From Betaproteobacteria bacterium (lineage in GTDB: Bacteria; Pseudomonadota; Gammaproteobacteria; Burkholderiales; Casimicrobiaceae), in NCBI GenBank assembly GCA_016861105.1, contig BOKS01000002.1:124001-188000 (forward strand): a stretch of DNA of 64,000 nt, given 5' to 3'. Positions within the stretch are counted from its first letter, which is position 1. Each line of letters opens with the position of its first letter. The notes below the pieces were generated by a model that saw nothing but the letters and a program-made list of their open reading frames with translations, ran no database searches and was not told the DNA's origin. A program made the translations under genes and the position numbers. Below are positions 56,115 through 64,000 of this stretch, piece by piece.

Positions 56115-56699
56115 TCACGGACAGGCGCCGGCGAGCCGCTCGATGCGCGTGCGGCCGCTGTGCGCGAGCACCACGCGATACCCGACCAGGCCCTGGCGGC
56201 ACACCGTGAACGTGCCCATCTGCAATGCGCCGGTGGGCGTGCGCGCCGCCCCCATGTAGGTGAAGCGCAGGTACCGTTCGACCGGTCCGTTGCCGACGAT
56301 GGTGACGCCCGGCGACGCAGGCGGTTCGGCGAGCGGGACGGGCGGGTCGTCGGCGTCCGGCACGGCGTTGCCGTCGCGGTCCTCGAAGGCCACCCAGCCG
56401 CCGTGCCAGTGGCGGACGTCGCCGCAGTCCGCGCCCGGCGCGGTGGCGCAGAGGACGACGACGCCGTTGCGCTTGATCGCCTCGCTGCGGGCGACCGCGA
56501 TCGCCTCCGCGAGCCGGCGCGCCTCGGCGAGCAGCCGCTGCTCGGCGAGGAAGCGCCCGAACGCCGGAAGCGCGAGCGCGGCGAGCATCGCGACGATGGC
56601 GAGCGCGGCCACCAGTTCGACCAGCGTGGCGCCGCGCGGGCCGCGGACGGCGCCGGCGCCGCCCGCGGCCCGGCGGGGGAAGGCGTGGTGCCAGGGCAT
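56115..56699 (-). CDS. Additional GspH/FimT (FimU)-type minor pilin
   Basis: 194 residues from ATG 56699 (in-frame alternatives 56735 and 56744). A leader of about 23 residues ends at G-ATLVELVAALAIVAMLAALAL, a prepilin helix with the +5 Glu. EARRLAEAIAVARSEAIKRNGVVVLC is the GspH/FimT signature, split here by the helix turn. The C-terminal domain contains HWHGGWVAFEDRDGN and ends in GACP. A second FimT-type protein 5' of pilE, separated by 181 bases and its own downstream promoter, so it may be transcribed separately or with the operon. Confidence 0.83.
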   Translation of the reverse strand: MPWHHAFPRRAAGGAGAVRGPRGATLVELVAALAIVAMLAALALPAFGRFLAEQRLLAEARRLAEAIAVARSEAIKRNGVVVLCATAPGADCGDVRHWHGGWVAFEDRDGNAVPDADDPPVPLAEPPASPGVTIVGNGPVERYLRFTYMGAARTPTGALQMGTFTVCRQGLVGYRVVLAHSGRTRIERLAGACP

Positions 56700-56754
56700 G
56701 CCGCAGCCTCGCGCGGGTGCGCGGTGCGCGGCCATCCGCCGCATCGCCTAGAAC

Positions 56755-56815
56755 GAACGTTCCATTGATCCGCGGCGACAGGGCTATTTACTTTAATTCT
56801 AAAATATTCAATACT
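56755..56815. promoter_or_regulatory. AT-rich promoter/operator region of the aminobenzoate operon
   Basis: GAACGTTC (56755-56762) is an 8-bp palindrome. About 30 bases on lies the most AT-rich stretch of the window, which includes a TAAAAT (56800-56805) and an imperfect palindrome with TTTAAT and ATTCAA arms around 56793-56812. These fit a promoter with an operator for a MarR-type repressor such as the one encoded at 60199. The exact -35/-10 pair is not clear. Confidence 0.45.
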
Positions 56816-56844
56816 GAAGCGAATCCCAACCCCACGGGGGTGCG

Positions 56845-59202
56845 ATGCGCGTCCTCTGCATCGGCGGCGGCCCGGCCGGCCTCTACCTCGCCCTGCTGCT
56901 CAAGCGCGCCGACCCGGCGCACGAGGTGCGCGTCCTCGAGCGCAACCGCCCCGGCGACACGTTCGGCTGGGGCGTGGTGTTCTCCGACCAGACGCTCGGC
57001 AACCTCGAGGCGGCGGACGCACCGACCGCCGGCGAGATCGCCGGCGCGTTCAACCACTGGGACGACATCGACGTCCACTTCCGCGGCCGGACCATCACCT
57101 CGGGCGGACACGGCTTCTGCGGCATCGGCCGGATGCGGCTGCTCGAGATCCTGCGGCGGCGCTGCGAGGCGCTGGGCGTGGACCTGCGCTACGCCACCGA
57201 CGTCGCCGACGACGAGGCGCCCGCGCGCGAGTTCGGCGCCGACCTCGTCGTCGCCTGCGACGGCATCAACAGCCGCGTGCGCGCGAAGTACGCGGACACG
57301 TTCCGTCCCGACGTCGACCTGCGGCGCTGCCGGTTCGTGTGGCTGGGCACCAGGAAGCTCTTCAAGGCGTTCACGTTCGCCTTCGAGAAGACGCAGGCGG
57401 GCTGGTTCCAGGCGCACGCCTACCAGTACGACGGCGACACCTCCACGTTCATCGTCGAGACGCCGGAGGAGGTCTGGCGCCGGCAGGGGCTCGAGTCGAT
57501 GTCGCAGGAGGAGGGCATCGCGTTCTGCGAGCGGCTGTTCGCGCGCTACCTCGACGGCGAGCGCCTGATGAGCAATGCGAAGCACCTGCGCGGATCGGCG
57601 ATCTGGATCCGCTTCCCGCGCGTGGTCTGCGGCACGTGGACGCACCGGGCCGACTACGGCGGCCGCCGCGTGCCGGTGGTGCTGCTCGGCGACGCCGCGC
57701 ACACCGCGCACTTCTCGATCGGCTCCGGGACCAAGCTCGCCTTCGAGGACGCGATCGCGCTGTCGCGCGAGATCGCGGCGGCGCCGGGCGACCTTCCGGC
57801 CGCGCTCGCCCGCTACGAGGCCGAGCGCAGCGTCGAGGTGGCGAAGCTGCAGAACGCGGCGCGCAACTCGACGGAGTGGTTCGAGAACGTCGAGCGCTAC
57901 ACGGCGCTCGAGGCGGAGCAGTTCGCCTACAGCCTCCTCACGCGCAGCCAGCGCATCTCGCACGAGAACCTGCGGCTGCGCGACCGCGGCTACGTCGCGC
58001 GCACGGAGGCGTGGTTCGCGGCGCGCGGCGGCGGCGCCCCCCGGCCCGTGCCGCCGATGTTCACGCCGTTCGCGGTGCGCGGGCTCACGCTGCCCAACCG
58101 GGTCGTGGTCTCGCCGATGGCGCAGTACTCCTGCGCCGACGGCACGCCCGACGACTTCTACCTCGTGCACCTGGGCAGCCGCGCGCACGGCGGCGCGGGG
58201 CTGGTCTTCACCGAGATGGTGTGCCCGTCCCGCGACGCGCGGATCTCGCCGGGCTGCGCGGGGATGTACGAGGAGGGGCACCGCGCGGCGTGGGCGCGCA
58301 TCGTCGACTACGTGCACGCGCGCACGCCCGCGAAGATCGCGCTGCAGCTCGGCCACGCGGGCCCGAAGGGCTCCACGCAGCGCGGCTGGGAGGCGGCGGA
58401 CGAGCCGCTGCCCGACGGCGGCGACCCGCTCACGGGCGAGCGCAACTGGCCGCTGATCGCGCCCTCGCCGATCCCCTACGGCCCGTCGAACCAGGTCCCG
58501 CGCGCCATGACGCACGGAGACATGGAGCGCGTGAAGGCCGACTTCGTGCGCGCGACGCGCTGGGGCGCGGCGTGCGGCTTCGACTGGCTGGAGCTGCACT
58601 GCGCCCACGGCTACCTCCTGTCCGCGTTCATCTGCCCGCTGACGAACCACCGCGACGACGCCTATGGAGGGAGCCTGGCCAACCGCTGCCGCTACCCGCT
58701 CGAGGTGTTCGCGGCGATGCGCGACGCGTGGCCGGCGGAGCGGCCGATGTCGGTGCGCATCTCCGCCCACGACTGGGCGCCCGGCGGCAACACGCCCGAC
58801 GACGCGGTGGAGATCGCGCGGCTGTTCAAGGCGGCGGGCGCGGACCTCGTCGACGTCTCGTCGGGTCAGACGACGCGCGCCGCCACGCCGGTCTACGGGC
58901 GCATGTACCAGACGCCGTTCGCCGACCGCGTCCGCAACGAGGTCGGCATAGCGACCATGGCGGTCGGCGCGATCTTCGAGCCCGACCACGTCAACAGCAT
59001 CGTGATGGCGGGCCGTGCGGACCTGTGCGCGATCGCCCGGCCCCACCTCGCCGACCCGTACTGGACGCTGCATGCCGCCGCGCAGCTCGGCTACGGCGAC
59101 GTGCCGTGGCCGCCGCAGTACCTGTCGGGCAAGGCGCAGCTCGAGCGCAACCTCGCGCGCGCGAAGGCGATGGCCGACGAGAGGCCGGAGGCGAACGGAT
59201 GA
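56845..59202 (+). CDS. 2-aminobenzoyl-CoA monooxygenase/reductase or salicylyl-CoA 5-hydroxylase fusion
   Basis: 785 residues, matching the roughly 85-kDa size of the fused flavoenzyme. Residues 1-375 form a group A FAD monooxygenase ([16 protein letters not shown], then [21 protein letters not shown]). From about 400 comes an old-yellow-enzyme domain ([44 protein letters not shown]). The enzyme hydroxylates and, for aminobenzoyl-CoA, also reduces the aromatic ring of a CoA thioester. The downstream SDR, hydratase, dehydrogenase and ligase favour the 2-aminobenzoate route; salicylyl-CoA to gentisyl-CoA is the alternative. First gene of the operon. Confidence 0.9.
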   Translation: MRVLCIGGGPAGLYLALLLKRADPAHEVRVLERNRPGDTFGWGVVFSDQTLGNLEAADAPTAGEIAGAFNHWDDIDVHFRGRTITSGGHGFCGIGRMRLLEILRRRCEALGVDLRYATDVADDEAPAREFGADLVVACDGINSRVRAKYADTFRPDVDLRRCRFVWLGTRKLFKAFTFAFEKTQAGWFQAHAYQYDGDTSTFIVETPEEVWRRQGLESMSQEEGIAFCERLFARYLDGERLMSNAKHLRGSAIWIRFPRVVCGTWTHRADYGGRRVPVVLLGDAAHTAHFSIGSGTKLAFEDAIALSREIAAAPGDLPAALARYEAERSVEVAKLQNAARNSTEWFENVERYTALEAEQFAYSLLTRSQRISHENLRLRDRGYVARTEAWFAARGGGAPRPVPPMFTPFAVRGLTLPNRVVVSPMAQYSCADGTPDDFYLVHLGSRAHGGAGLVFTEMVCPSRDARISPGCAGMYEEGHRAAWARIVDYVHARTPAKIALQLGHAGPKGSTQRGWEAADEPLPDGGDPLTGERNWPLIAPSPIPYGPSNQVPRAMTHGDMERVKADFVRATRWGAACGFDWLELHCAHGYLLSAFICPLTNHRDDAYGGSLANRCRYPLEVFAAMRDAWPAERPMSVRISAHDWAPGGNTPDDAVEIARLFKAAGADLVDVSSGQTTRAATPVYGRMYQTPFADRVRNEVGIATMAVGAIFEPDHVNSIVMAGRADLCAIARPHLADPYWTLHAAAQLGYGDVPWPPQYLSGKAQLERNLARAKAMADERPEANG

Positions 59203-60014
59203 GCCGCCCGTTCGCAGCGAAGACGCACGCGCCGGGGCGGCCTCTCGAGGGCGAGCACGCCGTGGTCACCGGCGGCGGCCGCGGGATCGGGCTCGCGATC
59301 GCGACGCGGCTGGCCGCGATGGGCGCGTCGGTGTCGCTGCTCGGACGCGATCGCCCACGCCTCTACGATGCCGTCCAGCAGCTGCCCGCTGGCACCGCCG
59401 CCGACGCGCACGCGTGCGACGTGACCGACGCCGCCGCCGTGCAGGCGGCGTTCGAGGCGATCGCGCGCACCGGGCGCAGGGCGTCGATCCTCGTCAACAA
59501 TGCCGGCGTCGCGCGCAGCGCCAAGCTCGCCGCCACCGGCGACGACCTGTGGAACGAGATCCTCGCCGTCAACCTGACCGGCACGTTCCTGTGTACGCGC
59601 GCGGCGCTGCCGGCGCTGCTCGCCTCCGCGTCCGGACGCGTGGTGAACGTCGCGAGCACGGCGGCGCTCGTCGGCTATCCGTACGTCGCGGCCTACTGCG
59701 CGGCCAAGCACGGCGTCGTGGGCCTGACGCGCGCGCTGGCGCTGGAGCTCGCGACGACGCGGGTCACCGTCAACGCGGTGTGCCCGGGATACACCGACAC
59801 CGACATCGTGCGCGAAGCGGTCGACAACATCGTCCACAAGACCGGCCGTACCCCGGAGGAGGCGCGCAGCGCGCTCGCGGCGCGCAACCCGCAGAAGCGC
59901 CTCGTGGCGCCGGAGGAGGTGGCGAGCGCGGTGGCGTGGCTGTGCCTGCCCGAGTCGCGCTCGGTGACCGGGCAGGCGATCGCGGTGGCGGGGGGCGAGG
60001 TGGCGACCGGGTGA
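59199..60014 (+). CDS. Short-chain dehydrogenase/reductase (3-hydroxyacyl-CoA dehydrogenase-like)
   Basis: 271 residues; the ATG overlaps the preceding stop (ATGA). Classical SDR motifs: [12 protein letters not shown] (NAD(P) binding, about residues 24-35), LVNNAGVA, catalytic Ser in [11 protein letters not shown] and YxxxK in [11 protein letters not shown] (Tyr about 167), then [13 protein letters not shown]. In this operon it would oxidise a hydroxyacyl-CoA in the beta-oxidation-like stage. The exact substrate is an inference from context. Confidence 0.88.
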   Translation: MSRPFAAKTHAPGRPLEGEHAVVTGGGRGIGLAIATRLAAMGASVSLLGRDRPRLYDAVQQLPAGTAADAHACDVTDAAAVQAAFEAIARTGRRASILVNNAGVARSAKLAATGDDLWNEILAVNLTGTFLCTRAALPALLASASGRVVNVASTAALVGYPYVAAYCAAKHGVVGLTRALALELATTRVTVNAVCPGYTDTDIVREAVDNIVHKTGRTPEEARSALAARNPQKRLVAPEEVASAVAWLCLPESRSVTGQAIAVAGGEVATG

Positions 60015-60040
60015 TCGGAGGACTGGCGGGGCGTGGGGAT

Positions 60041-60105
60041 GGAACGGGAACGGGAACGAGGGATCAGGGTACAGGGAACGGGGAACGGGGAACGGGGAAC
60101 GGGGA
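60041..60105 (+). repeat. GGGAACG heptanucleotide tandem repeat
   Basis: Two GGGAACG-like copies near 60041-60058 and four perfect tandem GGGAACG units at 60074-60101. A related CCCATTC pair at about 60167-60181 is an imperfect inverted counterpart. The tract sits between the SDR and marR genes and could fold into an RNA hairpin or vary in length. Confidence 0.7.
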
Positions 60106-60198
60106 GCCGGTGACGGCTGGGAGATCCTGCCTGTGAGGACGTCGGCGGCGCCCGTGGCTCGACGCCCCATTCCCCATTCCCTCTCGTTGCGCACGACG

Positions 60199-60684
60199 AT
60201 GAACGACACGATCGCTACCGCCATCGACCCGGAGACGCGGGTCACGCACCACGATCACGAGGCCCTTCGCCTGTGGCTGCGCCTGCTCGCCTGCACGATG
60301 CTCGTCGAGCGTCACATCAAGGCGCGGCTGCGGGCGCGCTTTCGGGTGTCGCTGCCGCGCTTCGACCTCATGGCGCAGCTCGAGCGCGCGCCGGAGGGGC
60401 TCAGGATGAGCGAGTTGTCGCGCCGCCTGATGGTGAGCGGCGGGAACGTCACCGGCCACGTCGACCAGCTCGTCGCCGAGGGGTTCGTCGAGCGCCGCGA
60501 CGTCCCGGGCGATCGCCGGGCCTCGGCGGTCGCGTTGACGCCGCGCGGCCGCGAGGCCTTCCTCGCGATGGCCCGCGAGCACGAGGCGTGGATCGTCGAG
60601 CTGACCGCCGGCCTGCCGGCCGGCGATCGCGCGAAGCTCCACCAGCTTCTCGGACGCTTCAAGCAGTCGCTGCCGATGCCGTGA
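60199..60684 (+). CDS. MarR family transcriptional regulator
   Basis: 161 residues from ATG 60199; an upstream start at 60133 would read through repeat-rich sequence. Winged-helix MarR layout: RFDLMAQLERAPEGLRMSELSRRLMVSGGNVTGHVDQLV is the helix-turn-helix (about residues 52-92), RRDVPGDRRASAVALTPRG the wing. Regulators of this type in aromatic-CoA operons usually sense the CoA thioester. Likely target: the operator region at 56755-56815. It lies inside the operon rather than divergent to it. Confidence 0.88.
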   Translation: MNDTIATAIDPETRVTHHDHEALRLWLRLLACTMLVERHIKARLRARFRVSLPRFDLMAQLERAPEGLRMSELSRRLMVSGGNVTGHVDQLVAEGFVERRDVPGDRRASAVALTPRGREAFLAMAREHEAWIVELTAGLPAGDRAKLHQLLGRFKQSLPMP

Positions 60685-60698
60685 AACCGCTCCCCCGC

Positions 60699-60803
60699 AA
60701 ACGAGGGTCAGACTCGAATTTGCCCGACAGCGAGCAAGCGATCGACGCTCCCGGAAATTCGAGTCTGACCCTGATTCGGGAAATTCGAGTCTGACCCTCG
60801 TTT
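60699..60803. mobile_element. MITE-like element with perfect 23-bp terminal inverted repeats
   Basis: Left end 60699-60721 and right end 60781-60803 are exact reverse complements over 23 bp, with the core GGGTCAGACTCGAATTT. An extra inner copy of the right-end sequence lies at 60755-60772. The element is 105 bp and non-coding. I recall this end sequence as common beside REP-associated (Y1) transposases in proteobacteria, so this would be a non-autonomous copy. It separates marR from the hydratase gene. Confidence 0.75.
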
Positions 60804-60839
60804 TGGGAAGAGGGCTGCGCCACCGGAAGGAACCACGAC

Positions 60840-61670
60840 ATGGACGAGCATCTGCGGCCGCTGCGCGACTACCGCGCCACGCACTTCGCCTTCGCGGCGA
60901 GCGACGACGGCAAGGTGGCGACGATCACGCTGGACCGCCCCGAGCGCAAGAACCCGCTCACGTTCGACTCGTACGCCGAGCTGCGCGACCTGTTCCGCGC
61001 GCTCGCCTACGCGAGCGACGTGAAGGCGGTCGTGCTCACGGGCGCCGGCGGCAACTTCAGCTCCGGCGGCGACGTGCACGAGATCATCGGCCCGCTGACG
61101 CGCATGGGGATGCCGCAGCTCCTCGCCTTCACGCGCATGACCGGCGACGTGGTCAAGGCGATGCGGCACTGCCCGCAGCCGATCGTCGCCGCGGTGGACG
61201 GCGTGTGCGCGGGCGCGGGTGCGATGCTGGCCCTCGCCTGCGACCTGCGCATCGGCACGCCGGCGGCGAAGACCGCGTTCCTGTTCGTGCGCGTCGGGCT
61301 GGCGGGCGCGGACATGGGCGCGTGCGCGCTGCTGCCGCGCACCATCGGCCAGGGCCGCGCGGCCGAGCTGCTCCTCACCGGGCGGACGATGTCGGCCGAC
61401 GAGGGCGCCGCGTGGGGCTTCTTCAACCGCATCGTCGAGCCCGGCGCGGTCCTCGGCGACGCACAGGCGCTGGCGCGCTCGCTCGCCGACGGCCCGACGT
61501 TCGCGCACGGCGTGACCAAGACGCTGCTGCACCAGGCGTGGGCGCTGGACCTCGACGCGGAGATCGAGGCGGAGGCGCAGGCGCAGGCGATCTGCATGAG
61601 CACCGGCGACTTCCGCCGCGCCTACGAGGCGTTCGCGGCGAAGGCGAAGCCCGCGTTCCGGGGCGACTGA
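60840..61670 (+). CDS. Enoyl-CoA hydratase/isomerase family protein
   Basis: 276 residues. Crotonase fold: [18 protein letters not shown], the oxyanion-hole segment [15 protein letters not shown] (about residues 64-78) and [20 protein letters not shown] (about 121-140) with the second oxyanion Gly. It would hydrate an unsaturated CoA intermediate after ring attack. It starts 36 bases after the MITE and ends directly against the acyl-CoA dehydrogenase start. Confidence 0.9.
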   Translation: MDEHLRPLRDYRATHFAFAASDDGKVATITLDRPERKNPLTFDSYAELRDLFRALAYASDVKAVVLTGAGGNFSSGGDVHEIIGPLTRMGMPQLLAFTRMTGDVVKAMRHCPQPIVAAVDGVCAGAGAMLALACDLRIGTPAAKTAFLFVRVGLAGADMGACALLPRTIGQGRAAELLLTGRTMSADEGAAWGFFNRIVEPGAVLGDAQALARSLADGPTFAHGVTKTLLHQAWALDLDAEIEAEAQAQAICMSTGDFRRAYEAFAAKAKPAFRGD

Positions 61671-62843
61671 ATGGACCTCGCGCACCTCGACTGGCCGTTC
61701 TTCGACGACGGGCACCGCGCGCTCGGCCGGGCGCTCGACGCGTGGGCCGCCGCGCAGCCGGTCGCGCACGACGACGTCGACGCCGCGTGCCGCGCGTGGG
61801 TGCGTGCCCTCGGCGACGCCGGCCACCTGCGCCACTGCGTGCCCGCGTCGCACGGCGGGGCGCGCGCGGTGCTCGACTCGCGCGCGCTGTGCGTCGCGCG
61901 CGAGACGCTCGCCTGGCACGACGGCCTCGCCGACTTCGCCTTCGCGATGCAGGGGCTGGGCAGCGGCCCGGTGACGCTCGCGGGCAGCGACGCGCAGCGC
62001 GCGCGCTGGCTGCCGCGCGTCGCGCGCGGCGAGGCGATCGCCGCGTTCGCGCTCTCCGAGCCGGAGGCGGGCTCGGACGTCGGCGCGATGGCGATGCGGG
62101 CGCGGCGCGACGGCGACGGCTGGCGGCTCGACGGCGAGAAGACGTGGATCAGCAACGGCGGCATCGCCGACTTCTATTGCGTCTTCGCGCGCACGGGCGA
62201 GGAGGGCGGCGCGCGCGGCATCTCCGCGTTCGTCGTGCCGGCGGACGCGCCGGGGCTCGCGATCGCCGAGCGCATCGCCACGATCGCCCCGCATCCGCTC
62301 GCCCGCCTCGCGTTCGACGGCTGCCGGCTGCCGGCCGACGCGCTGCTCGGCGCGCAGGGCGAGGGCTTCAAGCTCGCGATGCGCACGCTCGACATCTTCC
62401 GCGCGTCGGTCGGCGCGGCGGCGAACGGGTTCGCGCGCCGCGCCCTCGACGAGGCCGTCGCGCAGGCGACGTCGCGCCGCATGTTCGGCGGCACGCTCGC
62501 CGACCTGCAGCTCACGCAGGCGGCGCTCGGCGAGATGGCGGCCGCGGTCGACGCCGCCGCGCTGCTCGTCGCGCGTGCGGCCTGGACGCGCGACGCGCGC
62601 GGCGGACGGACGACGCGCGAGGCGGCGATGGCGAAGATGGCGGCCACCGAGTCCGCGCAGCGCGTCATCGACCACGCGCTCCAGCTGCACGGCGGGACGG
62701 GCGTGCGCGACGGCAGCGTCGTCGCGCGGCTCTACCGCGAGATCCGCGCGCTGCGCATCTACGAGGGGGCCACCGAGGTCCAGAAGCTCATCATCGGCCG
62801 CGACGTGCTCGCGCCGCGGCCCTCCCGCGAGGAGCGAGCATGA
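61671..62843 (+). CDS. Acyl-CoA dehydrogenase family protein
   Basis: 390 residues; ATG immediately follows the hydratase stop. FAD-binding family motifs: [20 protein letters not shown] (about residues 124-143), [38 protein letters not shown] and the C-terminal [16 protein letters not shown]. It oxidises a saturated or alicyclic acyl-CoA and passes electrons to ETF. Fits the beta-oxidation-like part of CoA-dependent aminobenzoate degradation. Confidence 0.9.
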   Translation: MDLAHLDWPFFDDGHRALGRALDAWAAAQPVAHDDVDAACRAWVRALGDAGHLRHCVPASHGGARAVLDSRALCVARETLAWHDGLADFAFAMQGLGSGPVTLAGSDAQRARWLPRVARGEAIAAFALSEPEAGSDVGAMAMRARRDGDGWRLDGEKTWISNGGIADFYCVFARTGEEGGARGISAFVVPADAPGLAIAERIATIAPHPLARLAFDGCRLPADALLGAQGEGFKLAMRTLDIFRASVGAAANGFARRALDEAVAQATSRRMFGGTLADLQLTQAALGEMAAAVDAAALLVARAAWTRDARGGRTTREAAMAKMAATESAQRVIDHALQLHGGTGVRDGSVVARLYREIRALRIYEGATEVQKLIIGRDVLAPRPSREERA

Positions 62844-64000
62844 CCACTCCGACTGCCGTGAACAGCGGCCGCAGCGCGCACGTCGACACCTTCGCCCGCG
62901 ACCACCTGCCGCCGCGCGACGCCTGGCCCGAGTTCCTGTTCGACCTGCCCGAGCTGCGCTATCCGCCGCAGACCAACTGCGCCGCCGCGCTCCTCGACGA
63001 GGCGGTGGCCCGCGGATGGGGCGACCGCCCCGCGATCCTCGCGCCCGGCGGCACGCGCTGGACCTACGCGGAGCTGCTCGCGCGCGCCAACCGGCTGGCG
63101 CACGTGCTCGTCGACGACATGGGGCTGCGGCCCGGCAACCGCGTGCTGCTGCGCGGGCCGAACAGCCCGGCGATGGCGGCGTGCTGGTTCGCGATCGTCA
63201 AGGCCGGCGGCATCGTCGTGGCGACGATGCCGCTGCTGCGCGCCAAGGAGCTGACCGACATCGTGAACAAGGCGCGCGTCACGCACGCGCTGTGCGACGC
63301 CCGGCTCGTCGACGAGCTGGACCGCGCGCGGGCGCAGTGCCCGACGCTGGCGCGCGTCGCGCTGTTCCAGACCGACGCGGCCGACGGCGTCGAGGCGCGC
63401 GCCGCGGCGAAGCCGGCGGCCTTCGCCAACTGCGACACGGCGAGCGACGACACCGTGCTGATCGCGTTCACCTCCGGCACGACCGGGCAGCCGAAGGGCA
63501 CGATGCACTTCCACCGCGACGTGCTGGCCGCGGCGGACTGCTTCCCGAAGTCGACCCTGCGCGCGGTGCCCGACGACGTGTTCACCGGCAGCCCGCCGCT
63601 CGCGTTCACGTTCGGCCTCGGCGGGCTGCTGCTCTTCCCGCTGCGCGTGGGCGCCTCCACGCTGCTGATCGAGCGCCCGTCGCCGGAGGCGCTGCTCGCG
63701 GCGATCGCGGAGCACCGTCCGACGGTGCTGTTCACGGCGCCCACGTCGTACCGGCAGATGGCCGGCCAGGCGCCGTCGTTCGACCTCTCCAGCCTGCGCA
63801 AGTGCGTGTCGGCCGGCGAGGCGCTGCCCGCGGCCACGCGCAGGCTGTGGAAGGACGCGACCGGCATCGAGATCATCGACGGCATCGGCTCCACCGAGAT
63901 GCTGCACATCTTCATCTCGCATCCCGACACCCAGGCCCGGCCCGGCGCCACGGGCAGGGCGATTCCCGGCTACGTGGCCTGCGTGCTCGACGAGGTGGGC
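62840..64000 (+). CDS. Benzoate/2-aminobenzoate-CoA ligase family protein, 3' end outside window
   Basis: 387 residues are visible; the frame is open at the window edge, and family members are about 520-560 long, so the C-terminal lid domain is missing. The ATG overlaps the preceding stop (ATGA). Adenylate-forming motifs: [16 protein letters not shown] (about residues 207-222) and [11 protein letters not shown] (about 349-359), whose STEM-type segment is characteristic of benzoate-CoA ligases. It activates the aromatic acid to its CoA thioester, the entry step for the monooxygenase/reductase at the head of the operon. Anthranilate is favoured over benzoate by context only. Confidence 0.9.
   Translation, partial: MTTPTAVNSGRSAHVDTFARDHLPPRDAWPEFLFDLPELRYPPQTNCAAALLDEAVARGWGDRPAILAPGGTRWTYAELLARANRLAHVLVDDMGLRPGNRVLLRGPNSPAMAACWFAIVKAGGIVVATMPLLRAKELTDIVNKARVTHALCDARLVDELDRARAQCPTLARVALFQTDAADGVEARAAAKPAAFANCDTASDDTVLIAFTSGTTGQPKGTMHFHRDVLAAADCFPKSTLRAVPDDVFTGSPPLAFTFGLGGLLLFPLRVGASTLLIERPSPEALLAAIAEHRPTVLFTAPTSYRQMAGQAPSFDLSSLRKCVSAGEALPAATRRLWKDATGIEIIDGIGSTEMLHIFISHPDTQARPGATGRAIPGYVACVLDEVG

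Overview
The window is very GC-rich (third codon positions almost all G or C) and densely coded. Gene content points to a betaproteobacterium, most likely Burkholderiales or a close relative: glyA-nrdR-ribD-ribE in a row, a fimT/pilV/pilW/pilX/pilY1/pilE minor-pilin operon, the yjgA(darP)/pmbA divergent pair, TRAP transporters with a Tat-exported binding protein, and a CoA-dependent aminobenzoate operon. I see no tRNA, rRNA, CRISPR array, prophage or complete insertion sequence. The species is not identified.

Layout. 1-8.3 kb: end of an acidic Ala/Pro-rich protein; a Fur-family (probably Zur) repressor; a DAHP synthase gene preceded by a 33-codon leader peptide with a Phe/Tyr codon cluster and a 13-bp terminator hairpin (a classical attenuator layout); a 0.5-kb tandem repeat; then a likely zinc-acquisition group (ABC ATPase, FtsX-type permease with a His-rich loop, DUF3299 protein, ZnuD-like TonB-dependent receptor). 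The palindrome core GCAAC-N3-GTTGC occurs once inside the promoter of the ABC gene and twice upstream of the receptor. The receptor gene carries one in-frame TGA. 8.3-20.7 kb: hydrolase, valS, glycosyltransferase, MFS exporter, rlmM, rhlE, typA, DUF2891. 20.7-24.2 kb (minus): an AmmeMemoRadiSam locus (MEMO-AMMECR1 fusion plus AmrS) followed by an HD-domain protein. 24.3-33.8 kb: rmuC, mtfA, a small secreted protein, a TerC gene with a structured leader, darP-mogA-eamA facing pmbA, and a large unknown protein. 34-41.8 kb: TRAP binding protein, two paralogous secreted proteins with an SLH-like Cys motif beside a membrane-bound winged-helix/TPR regulator, and TRAP permeases. 42-47 kb: glyA, nrdR, ribD, ribE, mmsA. 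47.2-56.7 kb (minus): a TonB-like protein, then a type IV pilus minor-pilin operon ending in pilY1 and a strong terminator. 56.8-64 kb (plus): 2-aminobenzoyl-CoA monooxygenase/reductase-type fusion, SDR, MarR regulator, enoyl-CoA hydratase, acyl-CoA dehydrogenase and aryl-CoA ligase (runs off the end).

How the parts work together. The zinc group would be repressed by the Zur-like protein through the shared palindrome. The attenuator would tie DAHP synthase expression to Phe/Tyr-tRNA charging. The pilin operon builds the pilus tip complex. The last operon would activate anthranilate (or a related benzoate) to its CoA thioester, attack the ring and process the product by beta-oxidation-like steps, with the MarR protein as the likely sensor. 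Several promoters end 6-7 bases before the start codon, suggesting leaderless mRNAs.
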